Origin: an uncultured Collinsella sp.
GTDB taxonomy: Bacteria; Actinomycetota; Coriobacteriia; Coriobacteriales; Coriobacteriaceae
Length of the DNA: 40,233 nt
Direction: 5' to 3'
NCBI GenBank assembly: GCA_902494535.1
Contig: CABUTO010000021.1
Span: forward strand, 1 to 40,233
A model generated the notes under the pieces. That model was not told the origin of the DNA, ran no database searches, and saw nothing but the letters and a program-made list of their open reading frames with translations. The position numbers were made by a program, and so were the translations under genes. Shown here piece by piece: positions 29,674 to 39,054 of the stretch (positions within the stretch are counted from its first letter, which is position 1; each line of letters begins with the position of its first letter).

Positions 29674-29702
29674 AGTATACCCGTGCAACGGGCGCCTGTC
29701 CT
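29674..29702 (-). promoter_or_regulatory. Candidate promoter of purA
   Basis: On the minus strand, -35 AGGACA (29702-29697) and -10 TATACT (29679-29674) are spaced by 17 bases, about 70 bases upstream of the purA ATG. A CCCGT-TGC-ACGGG hairpin lies within the spacer. It overlaps the dnaB stop codon. Confidence 0.5.
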
Positions 29703-31092
29703 ACTCCTCGGTATGCGCCCCATCAAGCTCATAGAACTTGGTGGATGCCGGCAGGAACATCAGATCGACATCACCGATCGGGCCCGAACGGTTCTTGGCC
29801 ACGACGATACGCGTAACGCCCTCTTTGGGTCGATCGTCACGCGAGGCCTCGGCCTCATCGGCGGAGCGGTCCAGGAACATAACGATGTCGGCGTCCTGCT
29901 CGATGGAGCCCGATTCACGCAGGTCGGACAGCTGCGGGCGTTTGCCGGTACGGGACTCGACCTGACGCGACAGCTGCGACAGCGCAATGAGCGGGATCTT
30001 AAGCTCCTTGGCCATGATCTTTAAACCACGCGACATCTCGGAGACCTCGACGGTACGGCTCTCGGAGCGACGTCCCGGCGGAGGACTCACCAGCTGCAGG
30101 TAGTCCAGGATAATGATGGCCTTCTCCTTGTTGTGGAGCATGCGGCGGCTCTTGGCGCGAATCTCGGTCACCGTGGTGCCGGGCGTATCGTCAATCAGAA
30201 TGTCGAGCTTAGACAAGGTCTGCGTGGCCTCGTTGATATTGGCCCACTGTTCGGGACTAATGCGGCCCGTACGGAAGTCGCTGATCGAAATCATGGCGTA
30301 GGCGCAAATCAGGCGCTGGGCAATTTCCTTGCCCGACATCTCCAGCGAGAAGAAGCCGACGGTATAGCCCGCGGCGGCGGCATTCAGCGCCAGGTTCAGA
30401 GCGAACGACGTCTTACCCACGGCAGGGCGGGCGCCGATAATGATGAGCTGGCCCTCGCGGAAACCCATAAGCATGCGGTCGAGCGACGGGAAGCCGGTGG
30501 GCACGCCCGCGGCCTGTCCACCGGCCTTACACACTTCCTCGGCCTCGTTATAGGCCTCGACCATAAACTCGGTCAGTGTCTTATAGCTCGACTTGACCTC
30601 GCGCGCCGTGACCTTGAGCAGTTTGCTCTCGGCCAGCTCCACGACCTCTTTGGTGTCGGTGGGGGCGTTATAGGCCAGCGCGTTGATCTCGTTGGTGGCA
30701 CCGATCAGCTCGCGCAGCATCGAGTCGCGACGGACGATGGCGGCATGGTGCTGCCAGTTCACGAGCGACAGGGTCTGACCCATCAGCTCCAAAATGTAGG
30801 CCTCGCCGCCCACGGCATCAAGCTTGTTGATACTGCGCAGGTAATCGATCAACGAGATAGAGTCGATGGGAATGCGGCTGTTGTACATATCGACCATCGC
30901 GGTGTAGATGATCTTATGAATGGGCCGGTAGAAGTCATCGGGCTGCAGCTCGACCTGGGCCTCCTCGACCACCTCGGGCGATAGCAGCATGGCGGCCAGT
31001 ACATTGGCCTCTGCATCTTGGTTTTGGGGGAGACCCAACTTGGAGCCACGGTCCTCGACCGTCAGCCCCATCTCCCTTTCGTCATATGCCAT
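29701..31092 (-). CDS. dnaB: Replicative DNA helicase
   Basis: DnaB is the hexameric helicase that unwinds the replication fork. The 463-residue protein has an N-terminal DnaB_N domain (NQDAEANVLAAMLLSPEVV) and a RecA-like C-terminal domain. That domain has Walker A GARPAVGKTS, the FFSLEMSGKEIAQR segment, Walker B IIILDYLQL and the SQLSRQVESR motif. No intein interrupts the domain. The third ATG (31092) is preferred, six bases after GAGG; ATGs at 31104 and 31098 are in frame. It follows rplI after a strong terminator, the common rplI-dnaB neighbourhood. Confidence 0.97.
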   Translation of the reverse strand: MAYDEREMGLTVEDRGSKLGLPQNQDAEANVLAAMLLSPEVVEEAQVELQPDDFYRPIHKIIYTAMVDMYNSRIPIDSISLIDYLRSINKLDAVGGEAYILELMGQTLSLVNWQHHAAIVRRDSMLRELIGATNEINALAYNAPTDTKEVVELAESKLLKVTAREVKSSYKTLTEFMVEAYNEAEEVCKAGGQAAGVPTGFPSLDRMLMGFREGQLIIIGARPAVGKTSFALNLALNAAAAGYTVGFFSLEMSGKEIAQRLICAYAMISISDFRTGRISPEQWANINEATQTLSKLDILIDDTPGTTVTEIRAKSRRMLHNKEKAIIILDYLQLVSPPPGRRSESRTVEVSEMSRGLKIMAKELKIPLIALSQLSRQVESRTGKRPQLSDLRESGSIEQDADIVMFLDRSADEAEASRDDRPKEGVTRIVVAKNRSGPIGDVDLMFLPASTKFYELDGAHTEE

Positions 31093-31254
31093 GAGCATCC
31101 TCATTCATATCGCTTGCGAGCATCCATAGTATCAGCCACGGTCCCAAAACGGGCCGCGCCCCGGCAATCATCACCGAACGAAACGGATGAACGGTCCCGT
31201 ATATAGGACTTCGACGCAACGTTCACCATGACACTCACTCAGCGAAATAAACAA

Positions 31255-31284
31255 AAGGGCGCCCTGGTCTCCCAGAGCGCCCTT
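31255..31284 (-). terminator. Terminator of the rpsF-ssb-rpsR-rplI operon
   Basis: AAGGGCGC (31255-31262) pairs with GCGCCCTT (31277-31284), with an inner CTGG/CCAG extension. The A-run at 31253-31256 gives a T-run on the minus strand. Confidence 0.8.
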
Positions 31285-31316
31285 CTTAGAACAAGATTGT
31301 TGCGTTGCAGCAAATG

Positions 31317-31856
31317 CTACTCGGCAGCAGCCTCAGTCTCGACCTCGGCGGTCTCGGCCTCGGCGACCTCAGCGGTCTCCTCAGCCTCAGCCTCGGCAGC
31401 GAGCTCCTCGGCGGTAACGCCAACGAGAACGACAACCTCGGCCTTGATCTCGCGGTACAGCGAGATAGCAACGGTGTGGGCACCGGCAACCTTGATGGGC
31501 TTACCGAGCTCGACGCGCTTGCGGTCGATGTCCATACCGAGCTGAGCCTTGATGGCGTCAGCGATCATAGCGGCGGTAACGGAGCCAAAGAGGATGCCCT
31601 CGTCGCCGACCTTGACGTCAACGGTGACCGTCTTGCCCTCGAAGGCAGCCTTGGTCTCGTTGGCGGTAGCCAGACGGACGGCCTCGCGCTTGGCGATGTT
31701 GTTGCGACGCTCGTCAAGCTGCTTGAGGTTGCCCTTGGTGGCGGCAACAGCGAGCTTCTTGGGGAACAGGAAGTTCTCAGCGTAACCCTGAGCGACCTCT
31801 ACGACGTCACCCTCGCCGCCCTTGCCCTTGATCTCATCGAGAAGAATAACCTTCAT
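31317..31856 (-). CDS. rplI: Ribosomal protein L9
   Basis: L9 is the elongated 50S protein bound to 23S rRNA. Residues 1-50 form the N-domain (MKVILLDEIKGKGGEGDVVEV...FLFPKKLAVAAT), followed by the long connecting helix and C-domain (GSVTAAMIADAIKAQ). Its length of 179 is about 30 above the usual 148-150. The excess is an Ala/Glu-rich, strongly acidic C-terminal tail (from about 150), low-complexity and probably disordered. It is the last gene of the S6-SSB-S18-L9 operon, 15 bases after rpsR. Confidence 0.97.
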   Translation of the reverse strand: MKVILLDEIKGKGGEGDVVEVAQGYAENFLFPKKLAVAATKGNLKQLDERRNNIAKREAVRLATANETKAAFEGKTVTVDVKVGDEGILFGSVTAAMIADAIKAQLGMDIDRKRVELGKPIKVAGAHTVAISLYREIKAEVVVLVGVTAEELAAEAEAEETAEVAEAETAEVETEAAAE

Positions 31857-31871
31857 GATGCGTCTCCCTTC

Positions 31872-32138
31872 TTAGCCGCGGTCGCGGTTGCCACGAGAGG
31901 AAACCACGGGGACGGTGTACGGCAGGAGAGCCATCTCGCGGGCGCGCTTGATGGCGTTGGCGATGTCATGCTGATGCTGCGTGCAAGCGCCAGTGACGCG
32001 ACGGGGCTTGATCTTGCCACGGTCGGTCATGTACTTACGGAGAAGCTGAGTGTCCTTATAGTCGATGAACTCAGTGTTCTCCTTGCAGAACTGGCAGTAC
32101 TTACGACGCGGCTGACGTGCAGAAAAATCATTAGCCAT
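31872..32138 (-). CDS. rpsR: Ribosomal protein S18
   Basis: S18 pairs with S6 in the 30S platform. The 88-residue protein has the conserved core (FIDYKDTQLLRKYMTDRGKI, RRVTGACTQHQ) and an N-terminal YCQFC pair, marking it as a probable zinc-binding C+ paralogue. The ATG at 32138 has AAAGG nine bases upstream; a longer in-frame reading has no ribosome site. It lies between ssb and rplI. Confidence 0.97.
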   Translation of the reverse strand: MANDFSARQPRRKYCQFCKENTEFIDYKDTQLLRKYMTDRGKIKPRRVTGACTQHQHDIANAIKRAREMALLPYTVPVVSSRGNRDRG

Positions 32139-32210
32139 GTCAAAATACCTTTCGTTTGGCAACTTCGGCGAACCGAAGCCGCCTCTCACTCAAAAATAGG
32201 TGAACAGCCC

Positions 32211-32666
32211 TTAAAACGGGATGTCCTCATCGTAGACGTCGACCGCGGGCGGCGTAGCCACCGGTGCGGCAGGACGCGGCGCGGGCGCTGCAGGGGCTGC
32301 GGGGGCGTAACCGCCCTGATCGTAGCCACCCTGGCCACCACGGGAGCTCATAAACTCGATCTCATCGACGATGACTTCAAGCTTGCTCCGGCGCTGGCCG
32401 TCGCGCTCCCAAGAGCTGTAGCGCAGCTTGCCCTCGATCGCGACCTTGTTTCCCTTTGCCAGGAAACGGCTCACGGCCTCGGCGCGCGTGCCGAACATAG
32501 TGCAGTCGACAAAGTTGGGATAGTCCTCCCACTCGCCAGTCTGCGGGTTGCGGCGACGATCGTTCACGGCGACGCCAAAGGACAGAACCTGGGTTCCGCC
32601 AGCGGTGGCGCGCAGCTCGGGATCACGCGTGAGGTTACCGGTGATGTTCACTCGATTGATGCTCAT
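32211..32666 (-). CDS. ssb: Single-stranded DNA-binding protein
   Basis: SSB coats single-stranded DNA and recruits replication and repair proteins. The 151 residues comprise an OB fold (INRVNITGNLTRDPELR, FGVAVNDRRR, VDCTMFGTRAEAVSRFLAKG), a Gly/Pro/Ala-rich linker from about 112, and the acidic tip DEDIPF that binds partner proteins. It lies within the rpsF-rpsR operon as in most bacteria. Confidence 0.97.
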   Translation of the reverse strand: MSINRVNITGNLTRDPELRATAGGTQVLSFGVAVNDRRRNPQTGEWEDYPNFVDCTMFGTRAEAVSRFLAKGNKVAIEGKLRYSSWERDGQRRSKLEVIVDEIEFMSSRGGQGGYDQGGYAPAAPAAPAPRPAAPVATPPAVDVYDEDIPF

Positions 32667-32714
32667 AACTCACTACTTCCTCTTGGGGCACAAGCCCAGT
32701 CCAAAACGACAGTC

Positions 32715-33008
32715 TTACTCCTGGTCGTCGCGACGGACGATCATGTGGCGGACCACAGCGTCGGTGATGCGCAGGACGCGATCAAGCTCGGCGATCTGGG
32801 TAGGATCTGCGTGGAAGTTGATGAGGGTGTAGTCACCATCGGTGAGGTCGTTGATCTCGTAGGCGAGCTTGCGCTTGCCCCACTCGTCAACGGAGTCGAC
32901 CTTGCCAGCGCCCTCAGCGATCGTGGTATCGATACGCTTCATAACAGCGAGACGAGTCTCGGGGTCGAGCGACGGGTCAACAAAGAACAGCAGTTCATAA
33001 GCCTTCAT
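32715..33008 (-). CDS. rpsF: Ribosomal protein S6
   Basis: S6 binds 16S rRNA together with S18. The 97-residue protein starts MKAYELLFFVDPSLDPETRL and has the conserved WGKRKLAYEINDLTDGDYT segment. AGGAGG seven bases before the ATG at 33008 decides the start. It is first in the S6-SSB-S18-L9 operon. A hairpin in its leader may be an S6:S18 binding site. Confidence 0.97.
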   Translation of the reverse strand: MKAYELLFFVDPSLDPETRLAVMKRIDTTIAEGAGKVDSVDEWGKRKLAYEINDLTDGDYTLINFHADPTQIAELDRVLRITDAVVRHMIVRRDDQE

Positions 33009-33034
33009 ATTGTCACCTCCTCTGGGCAAATGTG

Positions 33035-33063
33035 GCTTCAGGTCGTGAAGGTGCGCCTGAAGC
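33035..33063 (-). promoter_or_regulatory. Leader hairpin of rpsF, possible S6:S18 autoregulatory site
   Basis: GCTTCAGG and CCTGAAGC form a perfect 8-bp stem around a 13-nt loop (CGCACCTTCACGA on the minus strand), 27 bases upstream of the rpsF ATG. Many rpsF operons carry an S6:S18-binding hairpin at this place. The position fits; the fine sequence match to the known motif is not certain. Confidence 0.4.
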
Positions 33064-33079
33064 AGGAAAAGACTTGGTA

Positions 33080-33108
33080 ATAATATCTTTCAACCTCCCA
33101 GGCTGCAA
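33080..33108 (-). promoter_or_regulatory. Candidate promoter of the rpsF operon
   Basis: On the minus strand TTGCAG (33108-33103) and TATTAT (33085-33080) are 17 bases apart. A transcript would start near 33073 and include the leader hairpin. Confidence 0.4.
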
Positions 33109-33457
33109 GAATGTGCAGCTACAACCTCATGACCTCCACATATGTCCATACTCACACGGCACTTCATGCGTCTTCCAACCAAATGCTGACCAAATGCTTG
33201 ACGGATCTGTGAACAAGATACGGCGCCGCGGGGACAAACCAAATCAAACTGCAGGTCAGCAATTGCTGGGCTGTGGTCGCGAAATGCATACCAGTGGTTC
33301 ACGACACCGTTCAAAGATTTTTAAAATTGCCACCACGTCGTTTATAAATACTCATTTTGAACAATTTGCCGCATGCAGCCATGCTGGTCAGAGCCCGTTT
33401 TTGGCCTCATGGATCCCATCACGAAGCCAAGCGTTTCAAAAAATGCCAACTTTTCTG
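33109..33457. other. Gene-free region between the rpsF operon and tRNA-Ser
   Basis: No supported gene. It is markedly AT-richer than its surroundings and separates the divergent rpsF operon and tRNA-Ser genes. Apart from the small perfect hairpin GCTGCA/TGCAGC (33102-33119) at its left edge, no clear structure was seen. Confidence 0.5.
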
Positions 33458-33486
33458 TTTGCACTTTGCGATTCCTCGTGTATACT
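33458..33486 (+). promoter_or_regulatory. Promoter of the tRNA-Ser genes
   Basis: -35 TTTGCA (33458-33463) and -10 TATACT (33481-33486) with 17-base spacing, ending 16 bases before the mature 5' end of tRNA-Ser(GGA). Confidence 0.65.
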
Positions 33487-33502
33487 GACTTTCGCATTTA
33501 AC

Positions 33503-33593
33503 GGAGAGTTGTCCGAGTGGCCGAAGGAGCACGATTGGAAATCGTGTAGGCGTCAAAAGCGTCTCCAGGGTTCAAATCCCTGACTCTCCGCCA
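33503..33593 (+). tRNA. tRNA-Ser, anticodon GGA
   Basis: The acceptor GGAGAGT pairs with ACTCTCC; the discriminator is G and the CCA end is encoded (33591-33593). The anticodon loop is TTGGAAA, giving GGA. A long variable arm typical of class II tRNA-Ser and the T-loop TTCAAAT are present. It reads UCC and UCU codons. Confidence 0.97.
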
Positions 33594-33601
33594 GTTAATT
33601 C

Positions 33602-33632
33602 CAAAGCAGGCCTTCGTGCCTGCTTTGTTTTT
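33602..33632 (+). terminator. Terminator after tRNA-Ser(GGA)
   Basis: AAAGCAGGC-CTTCGT-GCCTGCTTT is followed by GTTTTT. It lies directly after the first tRNA-Ser, yet the second tRNA-Ser begins only ten bases later, so read-through is probably needed. Confidence 0.75.
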
Positions 33633-33641
33633 ACCCCACGC

Positions 33642-33732
33642 GGAGGGGTGGCAGAGTGGTTGAATGCGGCGGTCTCGAAAACCGTTTGGCCTGTATAAGG
33701 TCACGAGGGTTCGAATCCCTCCTCCTCCGCCA
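33642..33732 (+). tRNA. tRNA-Ser, anticodon CGA
   Basis: The acceptor GGAGGGG pairs with CTCCTCC; the discriminator is G and CCA is encoded. The anticodon loop CTCGAAA gives CGA. The long variable arm and TTCGAAT T-loop are of the tRNA-Ser type. It reads UCG codons. Confidence 0.97.
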
Positions 33733-33743
33733 TTTTGGTTGAG

Positions 33744-33770
33744 AAAGCTCCCGGGAATGGGAGCTTTTTT
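33744..33770 (+). terminator. Terminator after tRNA-Ser(CGA)
   Basis: AAAGCTCCC-GGGAAT-GGGAGC followed by T6 (33765-33770). A classic rho-independent terminator. Confidence 0.9.
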
Positions 33771-33797
33771 GTTTTGAGTCCCTAACAAGCAAATACG

Positions 33798-33958
33798 GCG
33801 AAAGAGGAGGGATTCGAACCCGCCCAGGGCGCGGAGCGTAAAGAAAACGCGCCAGCGGCGCGTTTTTAGCGCAGCGCGGTCGGCGTAAGCCGACCGGATA
33901 AATTTTGAGCTCCGCTCAAAATATGGACATCCCTCCTATTCAGCCACGCCACCCTCGC
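33798..33958 (-). ncRNA. tRNA-Ser-like element with three hairpins in place of its centre
   Basis: Read on the minus strand, the ends look like a tRNA-Ser. The acceptor-like GCGAGGG (33958-33952) pairs with CTTTCGC (33804-33798), the D-arm-like TGGCGTGGCTGAATAGG follows, and GGGTTCGAATCCCTCCTC near the 3' end matches the T-arm of tRNA-Ser(CGA). The middle is replaced. A 9-bp closing stem AGGAGGGAT/ATCCCTCCT (33805-33813 with 33929-33937) holds three perfect hairpins: ATTTTGAGC/GCTCAAAAT (33902-33922), CGGTCGGC/GCCGACCG (33877-33896) and AAAACGCGCC/GGCGCGTTTT (33844-33866). No usable anticodon arm is left. It may be a tRNA pseudogene invaded by a hairpin repeat, or a structured RNA. Confidence 0.5.
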
Positions 33959-33977
33959 GTTCAGCATCAACCCAGAT

Positions 33978-34050
33978 CTCCAAACATGTACATCACCCTC
34001 CAAAAACGACATTTTTCGACATCTTTGGAGGCTGATGTACATGTTTGGAG
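33978..34050. repeat. Palindrome with 27-bp arms ahead of the TRIC gene
   Basis: The arms 33978-34004 and 34024-34050 (CTCCAAACATGTACATCA and complement, then a second CTCCAAA block) pair with two mismatches. The 19-nt loop is AT-rich. There is no T-run. With the tRNA-like element it fills most of the gene-free stretch before the TRIC gene. Confidence 0.85.
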
Positions 34051-34114
34051 CCTATGACCGTACCCAGTCCCGACCGTTTGCCGAGCAATAGGGTCGCAAT
34101 CGGCGCCGAACATG

Positions 34115-34120
34115 TACTAT
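34115..34120 (+). promoter_or_regulatory. Candidate -10 box of the TRIC gene
   Basis: TACTAT fits a -10 element and would start transcription near 34127, downstream of the first in-frame ATG (34119) but upstream of the TTG at 34161. No good -35 box is visible. Confidence 0.35.
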
Positions 34121-34160
34121 GTACGGGCATTGTCCAAACCGTAACTCAAAGGACCCCATC

Positions 34161-34850
34161 TTGCCCGTCGTCGCCGCTATAACCGTTACCTCACATGCCT
34201 CGGATGCCATGGTCGCTATCCCCTTTTGGCTCGAGATGTTCGCCGTTGTCGCTGCATCGATCTCGGGCGTGCTGGTTGCGCGCGAACACAAGCTCGACCT
34301 GGTGGGCGCGGTCGCGCTCGCGGTGGTCTGCGGTCTGGGCGGCGGTCTTCTGCGCGATATGACACTCCAGGTCGGCAACGTCTACATCCTCAACCAGCCA
34401 ATGGCGCTGCCGCTCTCCATCGCAACGGCGGCCATCATCTACATCTTCCCGGCAATCGTCGATAAACCCGAGAAACTCATCCCATTGCTCGACATCATCT
34501 CGGTCGGCATCTACGCCGCCACCGGAGCGGACAAAGCACTGGTTTATGGCTTTGCGCCGGCCGTATGCATCATGATGGGCTTCTTCACCGCGGTGGGTGG
34601 CGGCATGTTGCGCGACGGCTTTATGGGCGTGGTTCCGGGCATTTTCCAACGTACTAACTTTTATGCCATCGCCGCCATCGCCGGATCGACAAGCTATGTG
34701 TGTCTCGTTATGAGCGGCATCATGAGCAATGTCGCCGCGCTGGTCGTATGCGTCGCGGTGACCATGGGTCTGCGCTGGCTCTCGCTGCGCTTTGACATCA
34801 AAAGTCCCACCGAGGAAGACATCGCGCGCTTCTTGCATCGCAAAAAATAG
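34161..34850 (+). CDS. TRIC-family (UPF0126) cation channel-like membrane protein
   Basis: The 229-residue protein has two UPF0126 repeats, each of about three membrane helices with a glycine-rich kink: GLGGGLLRDM in the first and AVGGGMLRDGFMG in the second. The family is homologous to the trimeric intracellular cation channels; prokaryotic members form K+-permeable trimers, and an amino-acid transport role has also been proposed. The TTG at 34161 is chosen because AAAGGA lies seven bases before it. The upstream ATG at 34119 lacks a ribosome site and precedes the likely transcription start. It is a single-gene unit. Confidence 0.85.
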   Translation: MPVVAAITVTSHASDAMVAIPFWLEMFAVVAASISGVLVAREHKLDLVGAVALAVVCGLGGGLLRDMTLQVGNVYILNQPMALPLSIATAAIIYIFPAIVDKPEKLIPLLDIISVGIYAATGADKALVYGFAPAVCIMMGFFTAVGGGMLRDGFMGVVPGIFQRTNFYAIAAIAGSTSYVCLVMSGIMSNVAALVVCVAVTMGLRWLSLRFDIKSPTEEDIARFLHRKK

Positions 34851-34956
34851 ACAGCACGGCACAGCCCTTCGAAATGCAACCGAGAGGTTCTTTTAGAGCG
34901 CCCGCGCGTTGGGTACCCTGTTAGATACATGTTGAACACCTAACGAAGGACCACCT

Positions 34957-36102
34957 ATGCCTTGCAATCAATTCCCGCCGACGCAACGTCGCAAAACGCG
35001 AGGTCGCCTCTTTTTCGCACTCGCCCTCATCGCGTTGGCGCTCGTTGCCCTTCCCGCCGGAGCCTTTGCCGGCACGGATACCGCCGGAAACGTTCTCGCG
35101 ACCGACGAAGACTCCACCCCATCTGGCGTCGAAGGCGACCTGTACTGGGCCGGTCAGAGCCTCAACCTGGACGACACCTCCATCGGCCGCGATATTATCG
35201 CGGCAGGCGAGAGCTTGTCGATTCGCGACTGCACCGTAGGCGGAGCCGTTCGCCTGGCGGCGCGCACCATCGATATCTCCAAAACCGCAATCGATGGCAG
35301 CGTGACGGTAGCCGGTCAGCATGTCGTGCTCAACACTGGTAGCACCGCCAACTGTTTTTACGCGATGGGTGAGACAGTCGCCCTGCGCGGTTCTACCAAG
35401 TCGGCAGTGCTCGCGGGCGACACCGTGACCATCGACGGCACCGTCGAGGGCGATGTCGAGGTTTGGGCCGATAAGCTCGTCTTGGGCAAGAACGCCCGCA
35501 TTACCGGCACCGTGAACGCGCATGTTTCCGAGGAGCCCGAGCGCGCCGCAGGAGCCGAGGTCGGCGCACTCAAGATCGACCGCACCGAGAACGAAGATAC
35601 TTCCACCCTTAACGATGTCATCGGCGGCATCGTGGCCGCAGCACTCTCGACCTGCTTTATCGCCCTGTTGCTCGAGCTCGTCTTTCCGCGCGCGACCGCC
35701 AGCGCCGCCGGCATGCTTCACCATCGCCCCACGCCCCTGTGGGTAAGCGGTCTTCTGGGTACGGTAGCCATTGTCCCTGCCGTATTGTTGCTGATCATCT
35801 CGATTGCCGGCCTGTCGCTTGCCGGAGCCCTCATGTGCGCCGTGATCGGCGTCGCGCTGGTCTCCACCGCCTTTGCGGGCTGCGCGATCGCCCGCATGGT
35901 CGGACACAACCAGAACCGCTACGCCATGGCAGCTGTCGGCGGTGTGGCCGCAGGCGCCCTCACAGGACTTCCCCTCATCGGCGACTTCATCAGCGGCGTT
36001 GCCTTTGTCTTTATGCTCGGCTACGTTATCCAGATCATCTGGCGCAACGCCCACCTCAAGCCGCAGCAGGCCGCCAACACCCCGGGCCTTCCCTCCGCCT
36101 AG
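34957..36102 (+). CDS. Bactofilin-like polymer-forming domain fused to a membrane domain
   Basis: The 381-residue protein begins with a signal peptide (LFFALALIALALVALPAGAFA). Residues about 55-190 form short repeated turns such as GRDIIAAGESLSIRDCTVGG and AIDGSVTVAGQHV. This is the regular pattern of a right-handed beta-helix like that of bactofilins. The C-terminal 160 residues hold about four membrane segments (AALSTCFIALLLELVF, LLGTVAIVPAVLLLI and others). Such fusions occur widely in Gram-positive bacteria but their role is not established; an outside-facing beta-helix is predicted, unlike the cytosolic bactofilins. GAAGGA lies before the ATG. It is a single gene ending before two hairpins. 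Confidence 0.75.
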   Translation: MPCNQFPPTQRRKTRGRLFFALALIALALVALPAGAFAGTDTAGNVLATDEDSTPSGVEGDLYWAGQSLNLDDTSIGRDIIAAGESLSIRDCTVGGAVRLAARTIDISKTAIDGSVTVAGQHVVLNTGSTANCFYAMGETVALRGSTKSAVLAGDTVTIDGTVEGDVEVWADKLVLGKNARITGTVNAHVSEEPERAAGAEVGALKIDRTENEDTSTLNDVIGGIVAAALSTCFIALLLELVFPRATASAAGMLHHRPTPLWVSGLLGTVAIVPAVLLLIISIAGLSLAGALMCAVIGVALVSTAFAGCAIARMVGHNQNRYAMAAVGGVAAGALTGLPLIGDFISGVAFVFMLGYVIQIIWRNAHLKPQQAANTPGLPSA

Positions 36103-36109
36103 CCGCTAA

Positions 36110-36142
36110 CCACCACAAAAGGGCCAGGCACCTTTGTGGTGG
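36110..36142. repeat. Short palindrome after the bactofilin-like gene
   Basis: CCACCACAAA (36110-36119) and TTTGTGGTGG (36133-36142) enclose AGGGCCAGGCACC. It has no T-run. The GGCCAGGC core is shared with the hairpin at 32-63. Confidence 0.6.
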
Positions 36143-36171
36143 TGCAAAGCATCCTGACCCCATTGCACCAA

Positions 36172-36204
36172 AAAGGGCGCCGACCATTGCGGTCGACGCC
36201 CTTT
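36172..36204. terminator. Bidirectional terminator between the bactofilin-like gene and typA
   Basis: AAAGGGCG-CCGACC pairs with GGTCG-A-CGCCCTTT. A-run on the left and T-rich sequence on the right let it serve both converging genes. Confidence 0.85.
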
Positions 36205-36231
36205 CTTATTGGCGGTTATAAGTCCCAGCGC

Positions 36232-38070
<1,839 letters not shown>

Positions 38071-38187
38071 GTAGTTCCCCTATCTTCTATCCATATACAA
38101 ACGGCACGCGTATGCGGCCCGCCCAGCGATACAACGCTCAGCGGGAATATTGAGCCTTTTACCGAAAACTCGTTTATTTTAGCGATT

Positions 38188-38637
38188 TTAGATGAGAGGG
38201 GTTTCCTCACCTGCAGGTTCAGGGTCGCTCCACATAAAACCATCGCCGGCGCCCATGCCCTCATACAGCACATATGCCGAAAAGCCGCTCTCGAGCGTGG
38301 TCTCAAAGAAGCTCACGAGCAGAGCGTCGTGATAGCCACCGTCAATCTCGACACAGCCGGTGTAGCCGATGGCATAGCGGGCGATGCGGCCCAGGCCCTC
38401 GTCCTTAAGGCCCATCTTGTGCTCGGAGATAAAGTTGGTGGCAGCCTCCAGGCACGCCTCTTCGCCGTCCTCGTCGAGCGCCGCAAGATATCGGTTGGAA
38501 GCAGCATCCTCGATCGCCACGACTACGCCCGGATTCTCGCCGGCGGCAAGGTCGTCCAAGAACGCGCCAATCAGGTCACACACCATGGCGTCGAGCTCGG
38601 CGGAGACGTTACCGGCGTCCTGCATATCCTGTGCCAT
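38188..38637 (-). CDS. Small protein of unknown function
   Basis: The 149-residue acidic protein was not recognised. It is soluble, without signal peptide or membrane segment. An N-terminal helix (DAMVCDLIGAFLDDLAAG) precedes a mixed alpha/beta core with ARYAIGYTGCVEIDGGYHDALLVSFFE and YVLYEGMGAG. Codon use matches the neighbouring core genes, so it is probably real. It lies 30 bases downstream of the small membrane protein gene, in what may be a three-gene unit with the nuclease. Confidence 0.65.
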   Translation of the reverse strand: MAQDMQDAGNVSAELDAMVCDLIGAFLDDLAAGENPGVVVAIEDAASNRYLAALDEDGEEACLEAATNFISEHKMGLKDEGLGRIARYAIGYTGCVEIDGGYHDALLVSFFETTLESGFSAYVLYEGMGAGDGFMWSDPEPAGEETPLI

Positions 38638-38667
38638 CTCTAGACCTTCCCATCGAATCCGGCGTCG

Positions 38668-39024
38668 TTACAGTTCTTGTGCCTCGGCAGCGATCTTGGC
38701 GGCAGCGTCGCGGGCGCGCGTCATATCCATCGCGCGCTTGTCGAGTACCTTGATCTGGTTGGTCAGCATTACCGCATCGACCACACCCCAGATTACCAAG
38801 CCTGTTGAAATCGAAAACCCAAGCGCACCAACTGTACCACGAAGACGAGAACAGATTACCGCGACAAGGGCGGAGATGATAACCATCTTGATATAGGAGC
38901 CGCGGCGCTCGCGAAGCGTGCGGGCCTGCGTCACATAGGCGATGCGAGCCGCCTCGGATGCTTCCGAGCGCATTTGGGCTTCACGCGCGATGGCGGCCGC
39001 TTCAGCCGATACGCGGGTACCCAT
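38668..39024 (-). CDS. Small membrane protein of unknown function
   Basis: The 118-residue protein has a charged Ala/Arg/Glu-rich N-terminal helix (about 1-45), two membrane segments (about 47-66 and 70-90) and a charged C-terminal helix. The ATG at 39024 is preferred because AGAGG lies six bases before it. An ATG at 39054, next to the nuclease stop, is in frame but has no ribosome site. No family was recognised. It follows the nuclease on the same strand with about 30 bases between. Confidence 0.6.
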   Translation of the reverse strand: MGTRVSAEAAAIAREAQMRSEASEAARIAYVTQARTLRERRGSYIKMVIISALVAVICSRLRGTVGALGFSISTGLVIWGVVDAVMLTNQIKVLDKRAMDMTRARDAAAKIAAEAQEL

Positions 39025-39054
39025 CAGCGACCTCTCCGCTCGCGTGCCAGACAT

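Noticed and set aside
31328..31420. Possible frameshift at the end of rplI because of the long acidic tail
   Set aside because: The tail is low-complexity Ala/Glu without a frame break, and the terminator follows normally, so it looks like a genuine extension.
33798..33958. tmRNA or selenocysteine tRNA
   Set aside because: There is no tag-peptide frame or tmRNA pseudoknot pattern, and no TCA anticodon arm; the hairpins are simple perfect stems.
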